Assembly (NCBI RefSeq): GCF_042431545.1
Contig: NZ_JBHLYX010000006.1
Strand: one strand, 5' to 3'
DNA from: Pseudoalteromonas xiamenensis
GTDB lineage: Bacteria > Pseudomonadota > Gammaproteobacteria > Enterobacterales > Alteromonadaceae
DNA length: 64,000 nt
Both the position numbers and the translations under genes were made by a program. Positions 54,601-63,274 of this stretch are shown in pieces (position 1 is the first letter of the stretch; each line of letters starts with the position of its first letter). The notes beneath the pieces are model-generated. The model made no database searches and was not told the origin of the DNA. It saw only the letters and a list, made by a program, of their open reading frames with translations.

Positions 54601-54810
54601 ATGAATACTCTTTTTCTACTCATCGCTTCAATTCTTTCTAAAATTATCACATCACCACAAGAACCGGAGCTAGCAATCCAGCTTACGTCTAAGGCCGAGT
54701 GCATGGAAATTCTTTATCGCATCAGCGAAAGCACTCAGCGAACAAAGCAATGCATTGAACGTGTGGAAAGAATGAACAAGCGAGCAACAGAAATTTTAGC
54801 TCGAAATTAG
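54601..54810 (+). CDS. Small hypothetical protein (69 residues)
   Basis: The N-terminal 18 residues are hydrophobic (MNTLFLLIASILSKIITS), and the rest is a helical charged region (CMEILYRISESTQRTKQCIERVERMNKR) with two Cys. It could be a membrane-anchored or exported helix. No ribosome site is obvious. Function unknown. Confidence 0.45.
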   Translation: MNTLFLLIASILSKIITSPQEPELAIQLTSKAECMEILYRISESTQRTKQCIERVERMNKRATEILARN

Positions 54811-54925
54811 ACAACGCTTTGCGTGGTCTTCCCTAAGCGCAGTAGAACTGTATTTAGGGAAAATAACGTGAAGCGGAGTTACTATGCAAACAAACAATAT
54901 CGTGCATATGTTTAATGCACATACT

Positions 54926-55300
54926 TCAACTAACATAGTTGGACATATCCCCGCTTTGCAAAATCGCATTCGCGAACTGCAAGCACAGTTCCCTTTCCTC
55001 TTTCGTCAATTTCATTTCTTCAGTTTCGCCTTTTGAACTCTTCCCTGTGGCTTGAGAAAGTCGTTTATACCTAAGAGCCAAAGCTTTACTTCGGTAAGCA
55101 TACCGATGAAGTGTTGAAAACGCATCTAAGAGCTCTTGGTGTTGAGCTTCAATCGGAAGACCAATTTCAATTCGTGAATTGATGTGTGTCACGAGAAGTT
55201 GTATCCCACTAATAAACTCAGTCAATCCGTTTGCATGGCCTATTTGTCGAGCGCTGAGTAGTGCAAAATTGTCAGGGTTCATATCAGTTACTCTATTCAT
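54926..55300 (-). CDS. Hypothetical helical protein
   Basis: 124 residues from ATG 55300 (AAGGTGA 9 nt upstream). Almost entirely helical with Leu/Ala periodicity (FISGIQLLVTHINSRIEIGL.., LLDAFSTLHRYAYRSKALAL). No known motif. It is divergent from the XRE regulator at 55509. Confidence 0.5.
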   Translation of the reverse strand: MNRVTDMNPDNFALLSARQIGHANGLTEFISGIQLLVTHINSRIEIGLPIEAQHQELLDAFSTLHRYAYRSKALALRYKRLSQATGKSSKGETEEMKLTKEERELCLQFANAILQSGDMSNYVS

Positions 55301-55508
55301 TGGAAGGTCACCTTTGAACATAACATCAATCCACATAGCGCAAGTCTCAGCAAGTTATTTGTCTTACTGCACAAATCAAAAAAAGAAGTTTCCATATTGG
55401 GTTGTAAATAAACTGTTGACAATCACGTCGAGTAAATTAACAATTCTCACTGAACTAAAAATCCACATTTTAACGCTCTCGTCATAACATTAGGGTACAT
55501 AAGGGATA

Positions 55509-55811
55509 ATGCAAACGCCTGAAGAATATGAAGTGACCAAGCGTGTACTTGAATTGCTCAAATTGCACAAGAAGCGCCATGGTATAACTAAAAGGAAGTT
55601 TTCTGAAAAGCTTGGTATCGGTTTGACTACTCTCGATGATTATCTAAATGGTACGAGTTCATTTCGACTCGGAACATTGATGAAACTTTCATCGATACTT
55701 AAAGTAAAACTCTCCGACTTACTTGAAGGAACCGAAGCATTTTGTCAGTTAGTAAACGAGGATCAAAAAAGTGAAAAAAAAGAAGAAGATATTAAGAACT
55801 ATGTTGATTAA
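55509..55811 (+). CDS. XRE/Cro-type transcriptional regulator
   Basis: 100 residues with a Cro/C1 helix-turn-helix at about 20-75 (KRKFSEKLGIGLTTLDDYLNGTSSFRLGTLMKLSSILKVKLSDLL) and a charged Lys/Glu-rich C-terminus. The following peptide gene starts inside it, so it is the first gene of a three-gene operon with a Pro-rich peptide and a membrane protein. It probably controls that operon. Confidence 0.85.
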   Translation: MQTPEEYEVTKRVLELLKLHKKRHGITKRKFSEKLGIGLTTLDDYLNGTSSFRLGTLMKLSSILKVKLSDLLEGTEAFCQLVNEDQKSEKKEEDIKNYVD

Positions 55812-55941
55812 CAACTGTCACCTGGTCGCTGGTGGTGGTTCTAAAGTCCTACCCGAACGAGGTGGAACTGAGTTAGCTAAGTTGAGTCCAGACATCCCGC
55901 CACCTCCACCACCTGTCGAAGAACTAACAAGCAATGGATAA
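55771..55941 (+). CDS. Small Gly- and Pro-rich peptide
   Basis: 56 residues if GTG 55771 is used (GAGG 9 nt upstream); a shorter ATG start at 55801 is possible. The peptide has a Lys-rich N-terminus, then CHLVAGGGSKV, and a polyproline stretch PDIPPPPPPVEEL. It overlaps the XRE gene by 41 nt in another frame and is 3 nt before the next gene. The GGG after a hydrophobic stretch recalls double-glycine leader peptides, but this is speculative. A regulatory or secreted peptide is possible. Confidence 0.5.
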   Translation: MKKKKKILRTMLINNCHLVAGGGSKVLPERGGTELAKLSPDIPPPPPPVEELTSNG

Positions 55942-55944
55942 GTT

Positions 55945-56574
55945 ATGAAGCCAATCTATGCCCTTCTTATACTCGCTGCTTTGATTGGCGGCATTGACTT
56001 ATTGTCGATAAATCAAGCAACTGGTGCAGACTACAGAACCGAGCTTTCATACGTATTGGGGTTAAGCGTGTTGTTTTTCCTCAGTAAAGAAATGGCCAAT
56101 ATGCGCTCCATTTTAGGTTTGATGATTTTTCTCATCCTGCTTGAAGAAACATTATTCATGTTCATCTACCCCGCTTACTCGGTTTTATCCTCCTTTGCAG
56201 CAGAACTCTTAGCCCTAGGTGCATTTGTGCTCTTGGACGGGTTGGCCTTCTTCATTTTTAAGAATCGCTGGTACCTAACAATACTAAGTATTAAATGGTT
56301 TACCCTCAGTGAAGATAATGCTGGAAAGTACGGACCGCACCCTGTAGATGCTCCGCTAACCGGGGTTTTCCTCATCATGTGGATTTACAGCTTGCTAACC
56401 TTCATAGAGGCTTTCGCTGTGAAATTTGCTGTGTTCCCGAATATGAACTTCTTCTACGACACAATAAATGGAGTCCGGTCATTCGGCCTTGGATTGGCGG
56501 TGGCCATAAGCGTTGGCGGCTTTATTATTTCGTGGAAGCAACGAGCGAAATTCCATGAAGTAAAACAACAATAA
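55945..56574 (+). CDS. Six-helix membrane protein
   Basis: 209 residues with about six transmembrane helices (MKPIYALLILAALIGGIDLL; ELSYVLGLSVLFFL; ILGLMIFLILLEETLFMFIY; AELLALGAFVLLDGLAFFIF; TGVFLIMWIYSLLTFIEAF; GLGLAVAISVGGFIISW). No family known. It follows a 56-residue peptide gene by 3 bp in one operon with an XRE regulator. An exporter or immunity role for the peptide is a reasonable guess. A terminator ends the operon. Confidence 0.7.
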   Translation: MKPIYALLILAALIGGIDLLSINQATGADYRTELSYVLGLSVLFFLSKEMANMRSILGLMIFLILLEETLFMFIYPAYSVLSSFAAELLALGAFVLLDGLAFFIFKNRWYLTILSIKWFTLSEDNAGKYGPHPVDAPLTGVFLIMWIYSLLTFIEAFAVKFAVFPNMNFFYDTINGVRSFGLGLAVAISVGGFIISWKQRAKFHEVKQQ

Positions 56575-56595
56575 AAGCGGCTAAGCCGCTTTTTT
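56573..56595 (+). terminator. Terminator of the XRE operon
   Basis: AAAAGCGG-CTAAG-CCGCTTTT followed by more T. Confidence 0.85.
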
Positions 56596-56703
56596 CATTT
56601 CAAATTAGCCTGTAGATTTCCTCACCCTACTTTTTAGTACTTTATCGAGTGAATAGCTGCCGCTTGATTTATTGGTATCAAACTCCCATTTGCCCTGCCT
56701 GTG

Positions 56704-57390
56704 CTAAAATGAAGCCACGCACGCTTTCAGTTCAGCCATCATCTTCAGGTCTGGTTTACCTGCTGCTTCTTCACCACCATTGCGTCGTGGGTTCTCTATG
56801 ACTTCCAATAGGGAAGCTTTGAGTTTGCTCAAATCGGGCGTAATTAGTTGAACGCTTGATTGGGCTTTACGTAGTTTTCTTCTTACTTCATCTATTCGTT
56901 CGTTTACAAAGTTGTATTCAACACCTTCCCCTCTTACAGGGAAAAGCTTTGTATACATACAATACATAGCAACAGATGCATTTTCATAATTCGTAGCCTG
57001 TACAAGAAATTGGTATCTTTGAGAAGTAATAGTAGCACCAGAACTTAACGCTACCCCTGTTAGAGCAGTTTCTATTGACTTGGAAACACCACCAATCACA
57101 CCTAACACGCCCCCGGCGAACGTTAAATCATTTGAAATGTATTCGTTGCGACGAAGCTTATCACTGTACTCTTGATAGGCGTCGCCATATATTTTTAAAT
57201 TTTCAATTGCCTCGTCAATGTTGACTGCAGGCATTAACCCCCCTCGTTTATAATCAGGTGTCCGACGAACTAAGGTACCATCACTCGTTTTAACTTGGGC
57301 GCTCGGTTCTTCAACAGGTAATGGGTAATAGCTTGCACAGCCAGGTAAGAGAGACAACAAAGCTATAATGGATATTAATTTTGAGTTCAT
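56704..57390 (-). CDS. Lipoprotein of unknown function
   Basis: 228 residues from ATG 57390. The lipobox LLSLLPGCAS with Cys at about 18 marks a lipoprotein; the residue after Cys is Ala, so transport to the outer membrane by Lol is expected. The mature part is helical with a Gly-rich hydrophobic stretch (FAGGVLGVIGGVSKSIETALTG) in the middle that might insert in a membrane, and a basic helical C-terminus. No motif recognised. The gene is isolated. Confidence 0.7.
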   Translation of the reverse strand: MNSKLISIIALLSLLPGCASYYPLPVEEPSAQVKTSDGTLVRRTPDYKRGGLMPAVNIDEAIENLKIYGDAYQEYSDKLRRNEYISNDLTFAGGVLGVIGGVSKSIETALTGVALSSGATITSQRYQFLVQATNYENASVAMYCMYTKLFPVRGEGVEYNFVNERIDEVRRKLRKAQSSVQLITPDLSKLKASLLEVIENPRRNGGEEAAGKPDLKMMAELKACVASF

Positions 57391-57642
57391 GGACATGTCC
57401 TTATTTATATGACGCTAAACAATGTTTAGCAGCAATCCTTGCTTATGGCCATTAATGGGGTGCAGATTGGCGACAAAGAAAGTGAAATTCGCCTATCTAA
57501 CTTTGGGTGAGCAATAGTTTTGATTCTGGGATGATTTTTGGAGTTACATTCTCAAGTGTGGGTGAACTTATATAGTGCAGGGCTACATCAAGGAAAATGT
57601 GCGATTAAACGTATGATGTATTCGACATGGTCAGATGAAAAA

Positions 57643-58104
57643 CTAACCCTCACTAAGACGGTTGAATGCAAATTTCGTGCTTTCGTTATATTCCCAAAGT
57701 TCAACATCATCAGGTATTAAGTGTTGATAAGTTCGGATGTAATATTCAGCCAAAGTCTCATTTCTTCTTGCATTGAAATCATATTGAACAAACAAAATTT
57801 TTCTAAAATCAGAAGGAGCTGTGAAGAAGTAGTACATGGCCTCATTCCATACTGTCAATTTTGCACTCGGGACGTGGCCACCAGCAGTCCACGTGTGAGC
57901 CTTGCACTCGACTAGAATCTTTTGTTCAGCACATCCAAGATCGAACGCATGTTCTTTCTTCAACTTGGAGACCCCTACTTCAATTTTAAAATTGGACGTC
58001 AGTTTTATGCCTTGATTCTGAAAAAACTGTGATGCATTTAATTCAAATTCACTTCCGACATGGGCGTTAGATTTTGAACCTATCCGTTGAAATGGCTTAT
58101 CCAT
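57643..58104 (-). CDS. Putative PD-(D/E)xK-type nuclease
   Basis: 153 residues. GSEFELNASQFF (Glu on the first helix), then HAFDLGCAEQKILVECKAHTWT gives the D-x(n)-ExK core (Asp in FDLG, Glu and Lys in VECKA). This is the restriction-endonuclease-like fold. The family often acts in defence or phage-derived functions; here there is no methylase partner. Start ATG 58104. Confidence 0.65.
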   Translation of the reverse strand: MDKPFQRIGSKSNAHVGSEFELNASQFFQNQGIKLTSNFKIEVGVSKLKKEHAFDLGCAEQKILVECKAHTWTAGGHVPSAKLTVWNEAMYYFFTAPSDFRKILFVQYDFNARRNETLAEYYIRTYQHLIPDDVELWEYNESTKFAFNRLSEG

Positions 58105-58330
58105 AAAATTCCAGAGTGTTTTCGTCGTTTAAACCACAACCTCAAAGCCAACACTGTACTCATCGACAGAGCGAGCCTTTACGACGAAGGTAAAAAGGGT
58201 TGCCCCATAAACTGCATTGACAACGTTTGCGGATCAAATTTCCCTTTATCCAGCTTATGGTATTTCACCAATTGTCGTAATGGCATTTTATTGCCTTGTC
58301 AGTTAGAATTGAAGTAACACAGGAGGCGTT

Positions 58331-58489
58331 ATGACAAACAGTGTTGCTAAATTAGAGACCGAGCGCAAGACAAAGTTTACCCCCAATATGGAAAACTTTA
58401 AGGTCAGTTTGAGCTACGAAGGCCTTTCACTGAGAAAGGATAGTGAAGGTAAAACGATTGCGGATTTAAAACGCAAGTATGCGCGATAA
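58331..58489 (+). CDS. Fic-toxin antitoxin (VbhA/YhfG-like)
   Basis: 52 residues. The Fic-inhibitory motif [S/T]xxxE[G/N] is present as S26-L-S-Y-E30-G31 (VSLSYEGLSL), followed by a basic helix (KTIADLKRKYAR). The stop lies inside the Fic gene (11-nt overlap), the usual antitoxin-first layout. A perfect AGGAGG precedes ATG 58331. The Glu is expected to reach the Fic ATP site and block it. Strong call from motif plus position. Confidence 0.85.
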   Translation: MTNSVAKLETERKTKFTPNMENFKVSLSYEGLSLRKDSEGKTIADLKRKYAR

Positions 58490-59072
58490 GTACGGGGTAG
58501 CACACGATAAGTACTGCTACCCAGATTCCGATGTTTTAGTAAACCTTCTCGATATTCGTGACCCAGACGAATTAGCGGAAGCCGAGGCAGAATTTTCAGC
58601 TGAACGCTACAGAACATACGAACCATCCCAATTATCTCTATCCGACTTTTCATTCACACATTTACAGCATCTTCACCATCACCTTTTTCAAGATCTATAC
58701 GAATGGGCCGGTAGACTTAGAGACGTAGACATATCAAAGGGAAGCACGCGGTTTTGTACTTTCATGCGCATCGAGCCCGAAGCGACAAAGCTGTTTCGAA
58801 CCGTCCCCGCATTAGCTAATTGTCGCGACGATAATGAGTTGATAGATCTCGTTGCCGATCTATTCTGTGAAATGAACCTATTGCATCCGTTTCGAGAAGG
58901 GAATGGCCGCGTTCAACGTTTCTTTTTCGAAGAGCTTTTGTTTGCACTTGGTTATAACGTAACATGGCCAAAGATATCTAGACAGGAATGGATAGATGCG
59001 AATATCGCTGGGGTTCACTTAAACCTTGAACCGCTAAAAGTTATTTTCTCTCAAGCGATTACGAAGTCATAA
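58479..59072 (+). CDS. fic: Fic-family AMPylating toxin
   Basis: 197 residues. The catalytic Fic motif HPFREGNGRVQR is intact (His136, Phe138, Glu140, Asn142, Arg144, Arg147), so it can transfer AMP to target Tyr/Thr/Ser residues; the flap TRFCTFMRI is at about 90-98. The sequence order (MRDKYGVAHDKYCYPD.., LYEWAGRLRDVDISKGST) is like E. coli Fic, whose motif is degenerate (HPFRVGSG) while this one is canonical. It overlaps the antitoxin gene by 11 nt. Confidence 0.93.
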   Translation: MRDKYGVAHDKYCYPDSDVLVNLLDIRDPDELAEAEAEFSAERYRTYEPSQLSLSDFSFTHLQHLHHHLFQDLYEWAGRLRDVDISKGSTRFCTFMRIEPEATKLFRTVPALANCRDDNELIDLVADLFCEMNLLHPFREGNGRVQRFFFEELLFALGYNVTWPKISRQEWIDANIAGVHLNLEPLKVIFSQAITKS

Positions 59073-59467
59073 AGACCAACAATGGACGAGGTTATAAAGT
59101 CGATTATTTAGCTATAAGGCAAGAGTTTACAATACGAAATTCTGTCGCTTTATGCAGAACGACTGTTTCGGTGGTCCATTCCTAACAGAGGGGTGTCGGT
59201 GAACAAAGTGCTCTATCGTCATTCATCTTTTCCGCTGAGAAGGTTTTGGACAAAAGTGAGTTAGATCCGAAAGGACGGCGCAGTGCCAATTGCAGACATA
59301 GCTTAAAACTGCCGTGGTATGTCTGCTTTTAGTCTTAATCAGAAGTTCCTCACGATTTGTTACTTGTTCAGAAAAATGCTACCCATTCTAGTCTATCCAT
59401 TGTGGGGGATACCGAATTTCGCTGATTTCATTACAATTACTGAACTTTCCGTAAATAGGAGAAGGCA
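59073..59467. other. Gap before the iron-centre repair gene
   Basis: 395 bases. No NsrR or FNR-type dyad was found by eye upstream of the ytfE-like gene. AGGAGAAGG precedes its ATG. Confidence 0.4.
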
Positions 59468-60124
59468 ATGAATATTGCACAAAGCACTGTTTCAGAGCTC
59501 GTGGCCGCTATCCCAGGCGCGAGCGAATTATTCGATGTATATCAAATCGACTATAATCTAACACCCACTCTCACATTAAAGGACCTTGTTGGTGAGAGCA
59601 AAAACCGATTAAGCGAAATTACTAACCGATTAAACACGCTCATTAACGAGTCCGAATTAAATATGCCAAGTCCTTGGATGAATGCGTCTACCCCCACATT
59701 GATAGCGCACATTGTCGAACACTATCATGATAAACACAAAGAGCAGTTTCCTGAGCTAATTCGACTGTGCCATAAAGTCCAATTATTCCATCATGAACAC
59801 CCTAATTTTCCAGCACACTTGGAAGCTCACTTTTCTAAAATGTACTTTGAACTGGAAGAGCATATGGCAAAAGAAGAGCAAATTCTGTTTCCATTGATGC
59901 TAGACGGTCTTTTCCCGTTCGGCCCCATCTCGGTTATGGAAGAAGAGCACGTTGACCATGCTCACGCGCTAAAAGAGCTTTGTGAGCTGACCAATAACTT
60001 TACACCACCTGATGATGCGTGTCAGACATGGACAGAACTTTATACGAAAGCCAAAATTTTGCATCAAGATTTGAATGAACACATTCATTTGGAAAACAAT
60101 ATTCTTTTTAAGCGCAATCGTTAG
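59468..60124 (+). CDS. Di-iron RIC/YtfE-like iron-sulfur cluster repair protein lacking the Cys pair
   Basis: 218 residues. The hemerythrin-like region has the di-iron ligands: HIVEHYHDKH, HMAKEEQILFP, EEEHVDHAHALKE and EHIHLENNILF supply four or more His and two Glu. The N-terminal ScdA/DUF542 domain is present but where the family has DYCCGG, this one has DYNLTPTL (about residues 28-35). RIC proteins protect and repair iron-sulfur and di-iron centres under nitric oxide stress; the lost Cys pair may alter, not abolish, function. Start ATG 59468 behind AGGAGAAGG. Confidence 0.85.
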   Translation: MNIAQSTVSELVAAIPGASELFDVYQIDYNLTPTLTLKDLVGESKNRLSEITNRLNTLINESELNMPSPWMNASTPTLIAHIVEHYHDKHKEQFPELIRLCHKVQLFHHEHPNFPAHLEAHFSKMYFELEEHMAKEEQILFPLMLDGLFPFGPISVMEEEHVDHAHALKELCELTNNFTPPDDACQTWTELYTKAKILHQDLNEHIHLENNILFKRNR

Positions 60125-60778
60125 AACTGCTCATATAACAGCTCATATAACATCAATACCACTGGGTGTTTATCTTGGAGCGTCGCTATAGATAGCCTCG
60201 CTCTAAAGCATTCTGTGTCAATCCTGTTAAAACGCCTCAATCAAGCGATTTGTAAAAATTACATCCTCTCTTTTTCCCAAACCTTCTACACTCAATAGTG
60301 ACATCATCGTTTAAGTGTTTATGTGAAACTAACATTAAAACCCTTGTTATTATTATGTTCACAGGTTACTTTTCCTGTGTTCGCCAGTCGCTATTCCGTC
60401 ATGGTTTACCATCGTGCAAAATCTTCCCTATAGCTATGAACAGAATGGTGTCCATATAATCGAAAAGAACAACAACAGCGATAGCAAACTCAACAGGGCT
60501 AACGCCGCAAATTTGATTTTAAATGAATAATAATTGGCGAACTTAACGCAGGCTTGAAAAATGCATGACTGCTTTCTACTTAAAGACTTTTTAAGCTCGA
60601 TTTGGTGAGTGTCCGTGCAGTGTAGCAGAACCGTGTCATGACTCTAGTACTAACTTCACTTCATTTGATGCGCATCAAAAACTCGCCGTCACTTAGTATG
60701 CAAATGGGGTAAACCTAACCACGGCAGACCCCTATAGTTCCTGTTTTATTAATAATTTGATATTCGTGATAGGCTACG
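60125..60778. other. Gap between ytfE-like gene and nrdD
   Basis: 654 bases with no gene. A short hydrophobic minus-strand frame (about 60430-60545) is too short to support. No clear terminator for nrdD was seen. Confidence 0.4.
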
Positions 60779-62557
60779 TTAACTGCGGTGGTAATACCTA
60801 AGTGCATGCTCTTGTCGACGACCTTGGCTAAACGCAGTAACTCGTTTGAGATACCCTATCACCCGCGTGGCATAGTCAATATCCTGCGAACCACAGACTT
60901 GGCAATGCAGCTGAGTCCGTTTGTCTATGTGTTCACACTGATTACAGACCGTTAATTTGACGTTGATACAAAAGTAATTGCAGCCCGTTTTTGCCGCCAC
61001 GTTAAATAAGTGCAGATATTGCTGGGTGTCCAAATGTTCATCAAGATTTAAATGCAGCGCCGAACCGCCATCTAGGTATTGTGTGATGGCTTTGCCGTGT
61101 AAAATAAATTTATCTAAGTGGTTTAACGCTTCATCCTCAACTCGGTAAAAATAACTGTTATAACAATCCCTTGGTACTTCGAAGCCTGCTTTGCTATCCC
61201 ACTTGGCATTTTTGACCCCCAAGTTCTCGGCCGGAACAAATTCGGTATTAAACAAATACCCAGTTTCTTGCGAAGCCTTACGGTTTTCTGCATATATAAC
61301 CTGTAACTGCGCTTGCACCCAATTTGTGTAATCGGAATTTACTGAAATATCCAACCCCAAAAATTCTGCCGCTTCTACTAAGCCATTAATACCAATCGTT
61401 AAAAACTGCTTTTTGAAAGAAATAAACCCAGCATCATAAACCGGTAACATGCCGGCGGCTTGATATTCTTCCATCAGTTGTCGATAGGCGATTTGATACT
61501 TGTGCAGCTTTTGCACTTCACTCGCCAAGTCTCGTCCATCCTGCACTAGCCGATTCATATTGAGCGTAATCACATTAATCGACCCAGTCGATACGCCGCC
61601 CGCCCCGAGGCTGTACGAGAAGCTATGATCGCTAATTTCATTTCTGAGTCGGCAACACGACGCCAAGGAGTCAGGGTTTTCGGATTGATACACAAAAAAC
61701 TGCCCACCCTCACTTAAGTTCTGCGCGCAAAGGTTGGCAAACCGTTTATCGACAGGCGCCCCCTCATTCACCAGCATGGCAGCGGTAACCACCGGGAAGG
61801 TCAAAATTGCTTTGGTGCGCTCGTGATTAAACCAGTTTAGGAAAAAGTGTTGCAACGCGCTGACCGTTGCCCAATTAGGCGAAGTCATATCAGGAAAAAC
61901 AAAGTGTCCAAACATCGCCTCAAAATATGGCTCGTCATACAAAGAAATATTCCAAAACACACTTTGATAACCGCGTGCGGCCGCCGGTTGGTTTAGCGCA
62001 TACACCACATGCTGAAGATGGTTTTCTATCTGCGTTTTGCTCGTGACAAGATAGTCATCGCCGTAGTCCCGACGCGCAAAATAATCGAAATACAGTAAAA
62101 ACTCGACCGTGGCGACGGCTCCCGCAAATTGTGCGCTAATTGCAAAAACTAAATTAACAAAGCTGCCACAAAACGACTCTAAATGTTTTGGCGCTTTAGA
62201 CTCGCCACCGAGTTTGGTCAGTCCGTCCAACAGAAACGGATACATAGTAATCGAAGTACAATAGGGTTTGAGGCTGGTTTCATCGTGAACATAAATCTCA
62301 TGCGCTTCAATTTGCCGAATGTACTCTTGTGCGAGCGCGTCACCAAATAACGCCTTAATCTTTTGACTAACTAAGGCGCGATTTACCTGAATAAAGTAGT
62401 CTTTCATCAATTCCGATTCGAGCGTGGCTATATTCTTGCTGGTCACATTGGCATTGGCATCCATCGTCGACCCATCGGCCGGGTTAACTGCATGACAATA
62501 GTTGTTTATAAAGCCTATTTTTTGTTCGAGTTGTTGTTGTGATAGCGCAGGCATCAT
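60779..62557 (-). CDS. nrdD: Anaerobic ribonucleoside-triphosphate reductase
   Basis: 592 residues from ATG 62557, just after the nrdG stop (GGGTG upstream). Class III ribonucleotide reductase: active-site Cys region LASCCRLRNEIS; zinc four-Cys site CNQC..CQVC near the C-terminus; the glycyl-radical Gly in RVIGYLKRV. The N-terminal ATP-cone is missing and the protein is shorter than the about 700-residue E. coli enzyme, so dATP regulation is probably different. It makes deoxyribonucleotides without oxygen and is activated by NrdG encoded directly upstream. Confidence 0.93.
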   Translation of the reverse strand: MMPALSQQQLEQKIGFINNYCHAVNPADGSTMDANANVTSKNIATLESELMKDYFIQVNRALVSQKIKALFGDALAQEYIRQIEAHEIYVHDETSLKPYCTSITMYPFLLDGLTKLGGESKAPKHLESFCGSFVNLVFAISAQFAGAVATVEFLLYFDYFARRDYGDDYLVTSKTQIENHLQHVVYALNQPAAARGYQSVFWNISLYDEPYFEAMFGHFVFPDMTSPNWATVSALQHFFLNWFNHERTKAILTFPVVTAAMLVNEGAPVDKRFANLCAQNLSEGGQFFVYQSENPDSLASCCRLRNEISDHSFSYSLGAGGVSTGSINVITLNMNRLVQDGRDLASEVQKLHKYQIAYRQLMEEYQAAGMLPVYDAGFISFKKQFLTIGINGLVEAAEFLGLDISVNSDYTNWVQAQLQVIYAENRKASQETGYLFNTEFVPAENLGVKNAKWDSKAGFEVPRDCYNSYFYRVEDEALNHLDKFILHGKAITQYLDGGSALHLNLDEHLDTQQYLHLFNVAAKTGCNYFCINVKLTVCNQCEHIDKRTQLHCQVCGSQDIDYATRVIGYLKRVTAFSQGRRQEHALRYYHRS

Positions 62558-62559
62558 GT

Positions 62560-63012
62560 TCACCCTTTTATAAAGTAAGAATTGAGTAGTTGACCCGAAG
62601 CAACATCAATAAACTTTTGATTGGTTGATTGTTGCCCAAGGCCGCCATGTGATTGGATATAACGGCCCGTTTTGAGATACGTCAGCTCGTTTTTAAGTTG
62701 CTCTGACACGCAGTCTAAGCCGGTGTACAAACAGGTTTTTAAACCTTGGCTTTGCGCGTAACGCAGTAGTGGTAACAGCCGATGCTCTTGCCATTCTCCC
62801 CCAAAAAACACCACGCAGGTAATTAACCCCTCATATCGGCGCAACCAACCTGCAAATACAGTTTGGGTTAAAGGCGTGCCTAAATTTGCATTCCAGCTTT
62901 GTGGGCTATGGCACCCTTTGCACCCAAGTTGGCAGCCAGTGCAGACAATCCCGAGTGCGATTTCGTTAGGCACTTCTTGAAAACAAACTTGGGGTTCCAA
63001 TACATTAAACAT
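62560..63012 (-). CDS. nrdG: Anaerobic ribonucleotide reductase activase (radical SAM)
   Basis: 150 residues from ATG 63012. I choose this start because an FNR box and a promoter lie just upstream, inside the longer frame to 63084, and 150 residues is the usual NrdG length. The radical SAM cluster motif CxxxCxxC is GCQLGCKGCHSP. It binds a [4Fe-4S] cluster and SAM to install the glycyl radical in NrdD. The stop overlaps the potential GTG start region of nrdD, so the two are translationally coupled. Confidence 0.9.
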   Translation of the reverse strand: MFNVLEPQVCFQEVPNEIALGIVCTGCQLGCKGCHSPQSWNANLGTPLTQTVFAGWLRRYEGLITCVVFFGGEWQEHRLLPLLRYAQSQGLKTCLYTGLDCVSEQLKNELTYLKTGRYIQSHGGLGQQSTNQKFIDVASGQLLNSYFIKG

Positions 63013-63051
63013 AACTATATTTAGTGTTATAAAATTCAATAAACACAATAT

Positions 63052-63099
63052 ATAGTATCTACTAATTTTTAAGCCAGTGGCCAACTTGATCTAGATCAA
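63052..63099 (-). promoter_or_regulatory. FNR-type box and -10 for nrdG-nrdD
   Basis: TTGAT-CTAG-ATCAA (63086-63099) matches the consensus FNR/CRP-family dyad exactly. Reading minus, TACTAT (63057-63052) is a good -10. The dyad centre falls close to -41.5 from a start at about 63046-63051, the standard activation position. Anaerobic induction of nrdGD is expected. Confidence 0.85.
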
Positions 63100-63129
63100 A
63101 CAATACAGCTAGCAACCAAGGTGAAAATG

Positions 63130-63207
63130 TGGGTAGTTATAAAGGATGAATTATCAATAAAAAGTACGACGAGTGGCCTACCAAAAACAACTACCACCAA
63201 CTACCCA
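63130..63207 (+). repeat. Inverted repeats in the mog upstream region
   Basis: TGGGTAGTT (63130-63138) can pair with AACTACCCA (63199-63207) or, through GGTAGTT, with AACTACC near 63189. The two options are mutually exclusive. It may be a leader switch or only an operator; no known riboswitch motif was recognised. Confidence 0.4.
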
Positions 63208-63274
63208 TTATGGAGGAGTTTTTCTGCCATCAATGTTTGTTAGACTGCCCTTTTAGCAAAAATAAAGGACAAGT

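Noticed and set aside
58130..58320. Minus-strand frames between the nuclease and Fic modules
   Set aside because: Two short frames could be one broken gene, but I recognise no family and no start.
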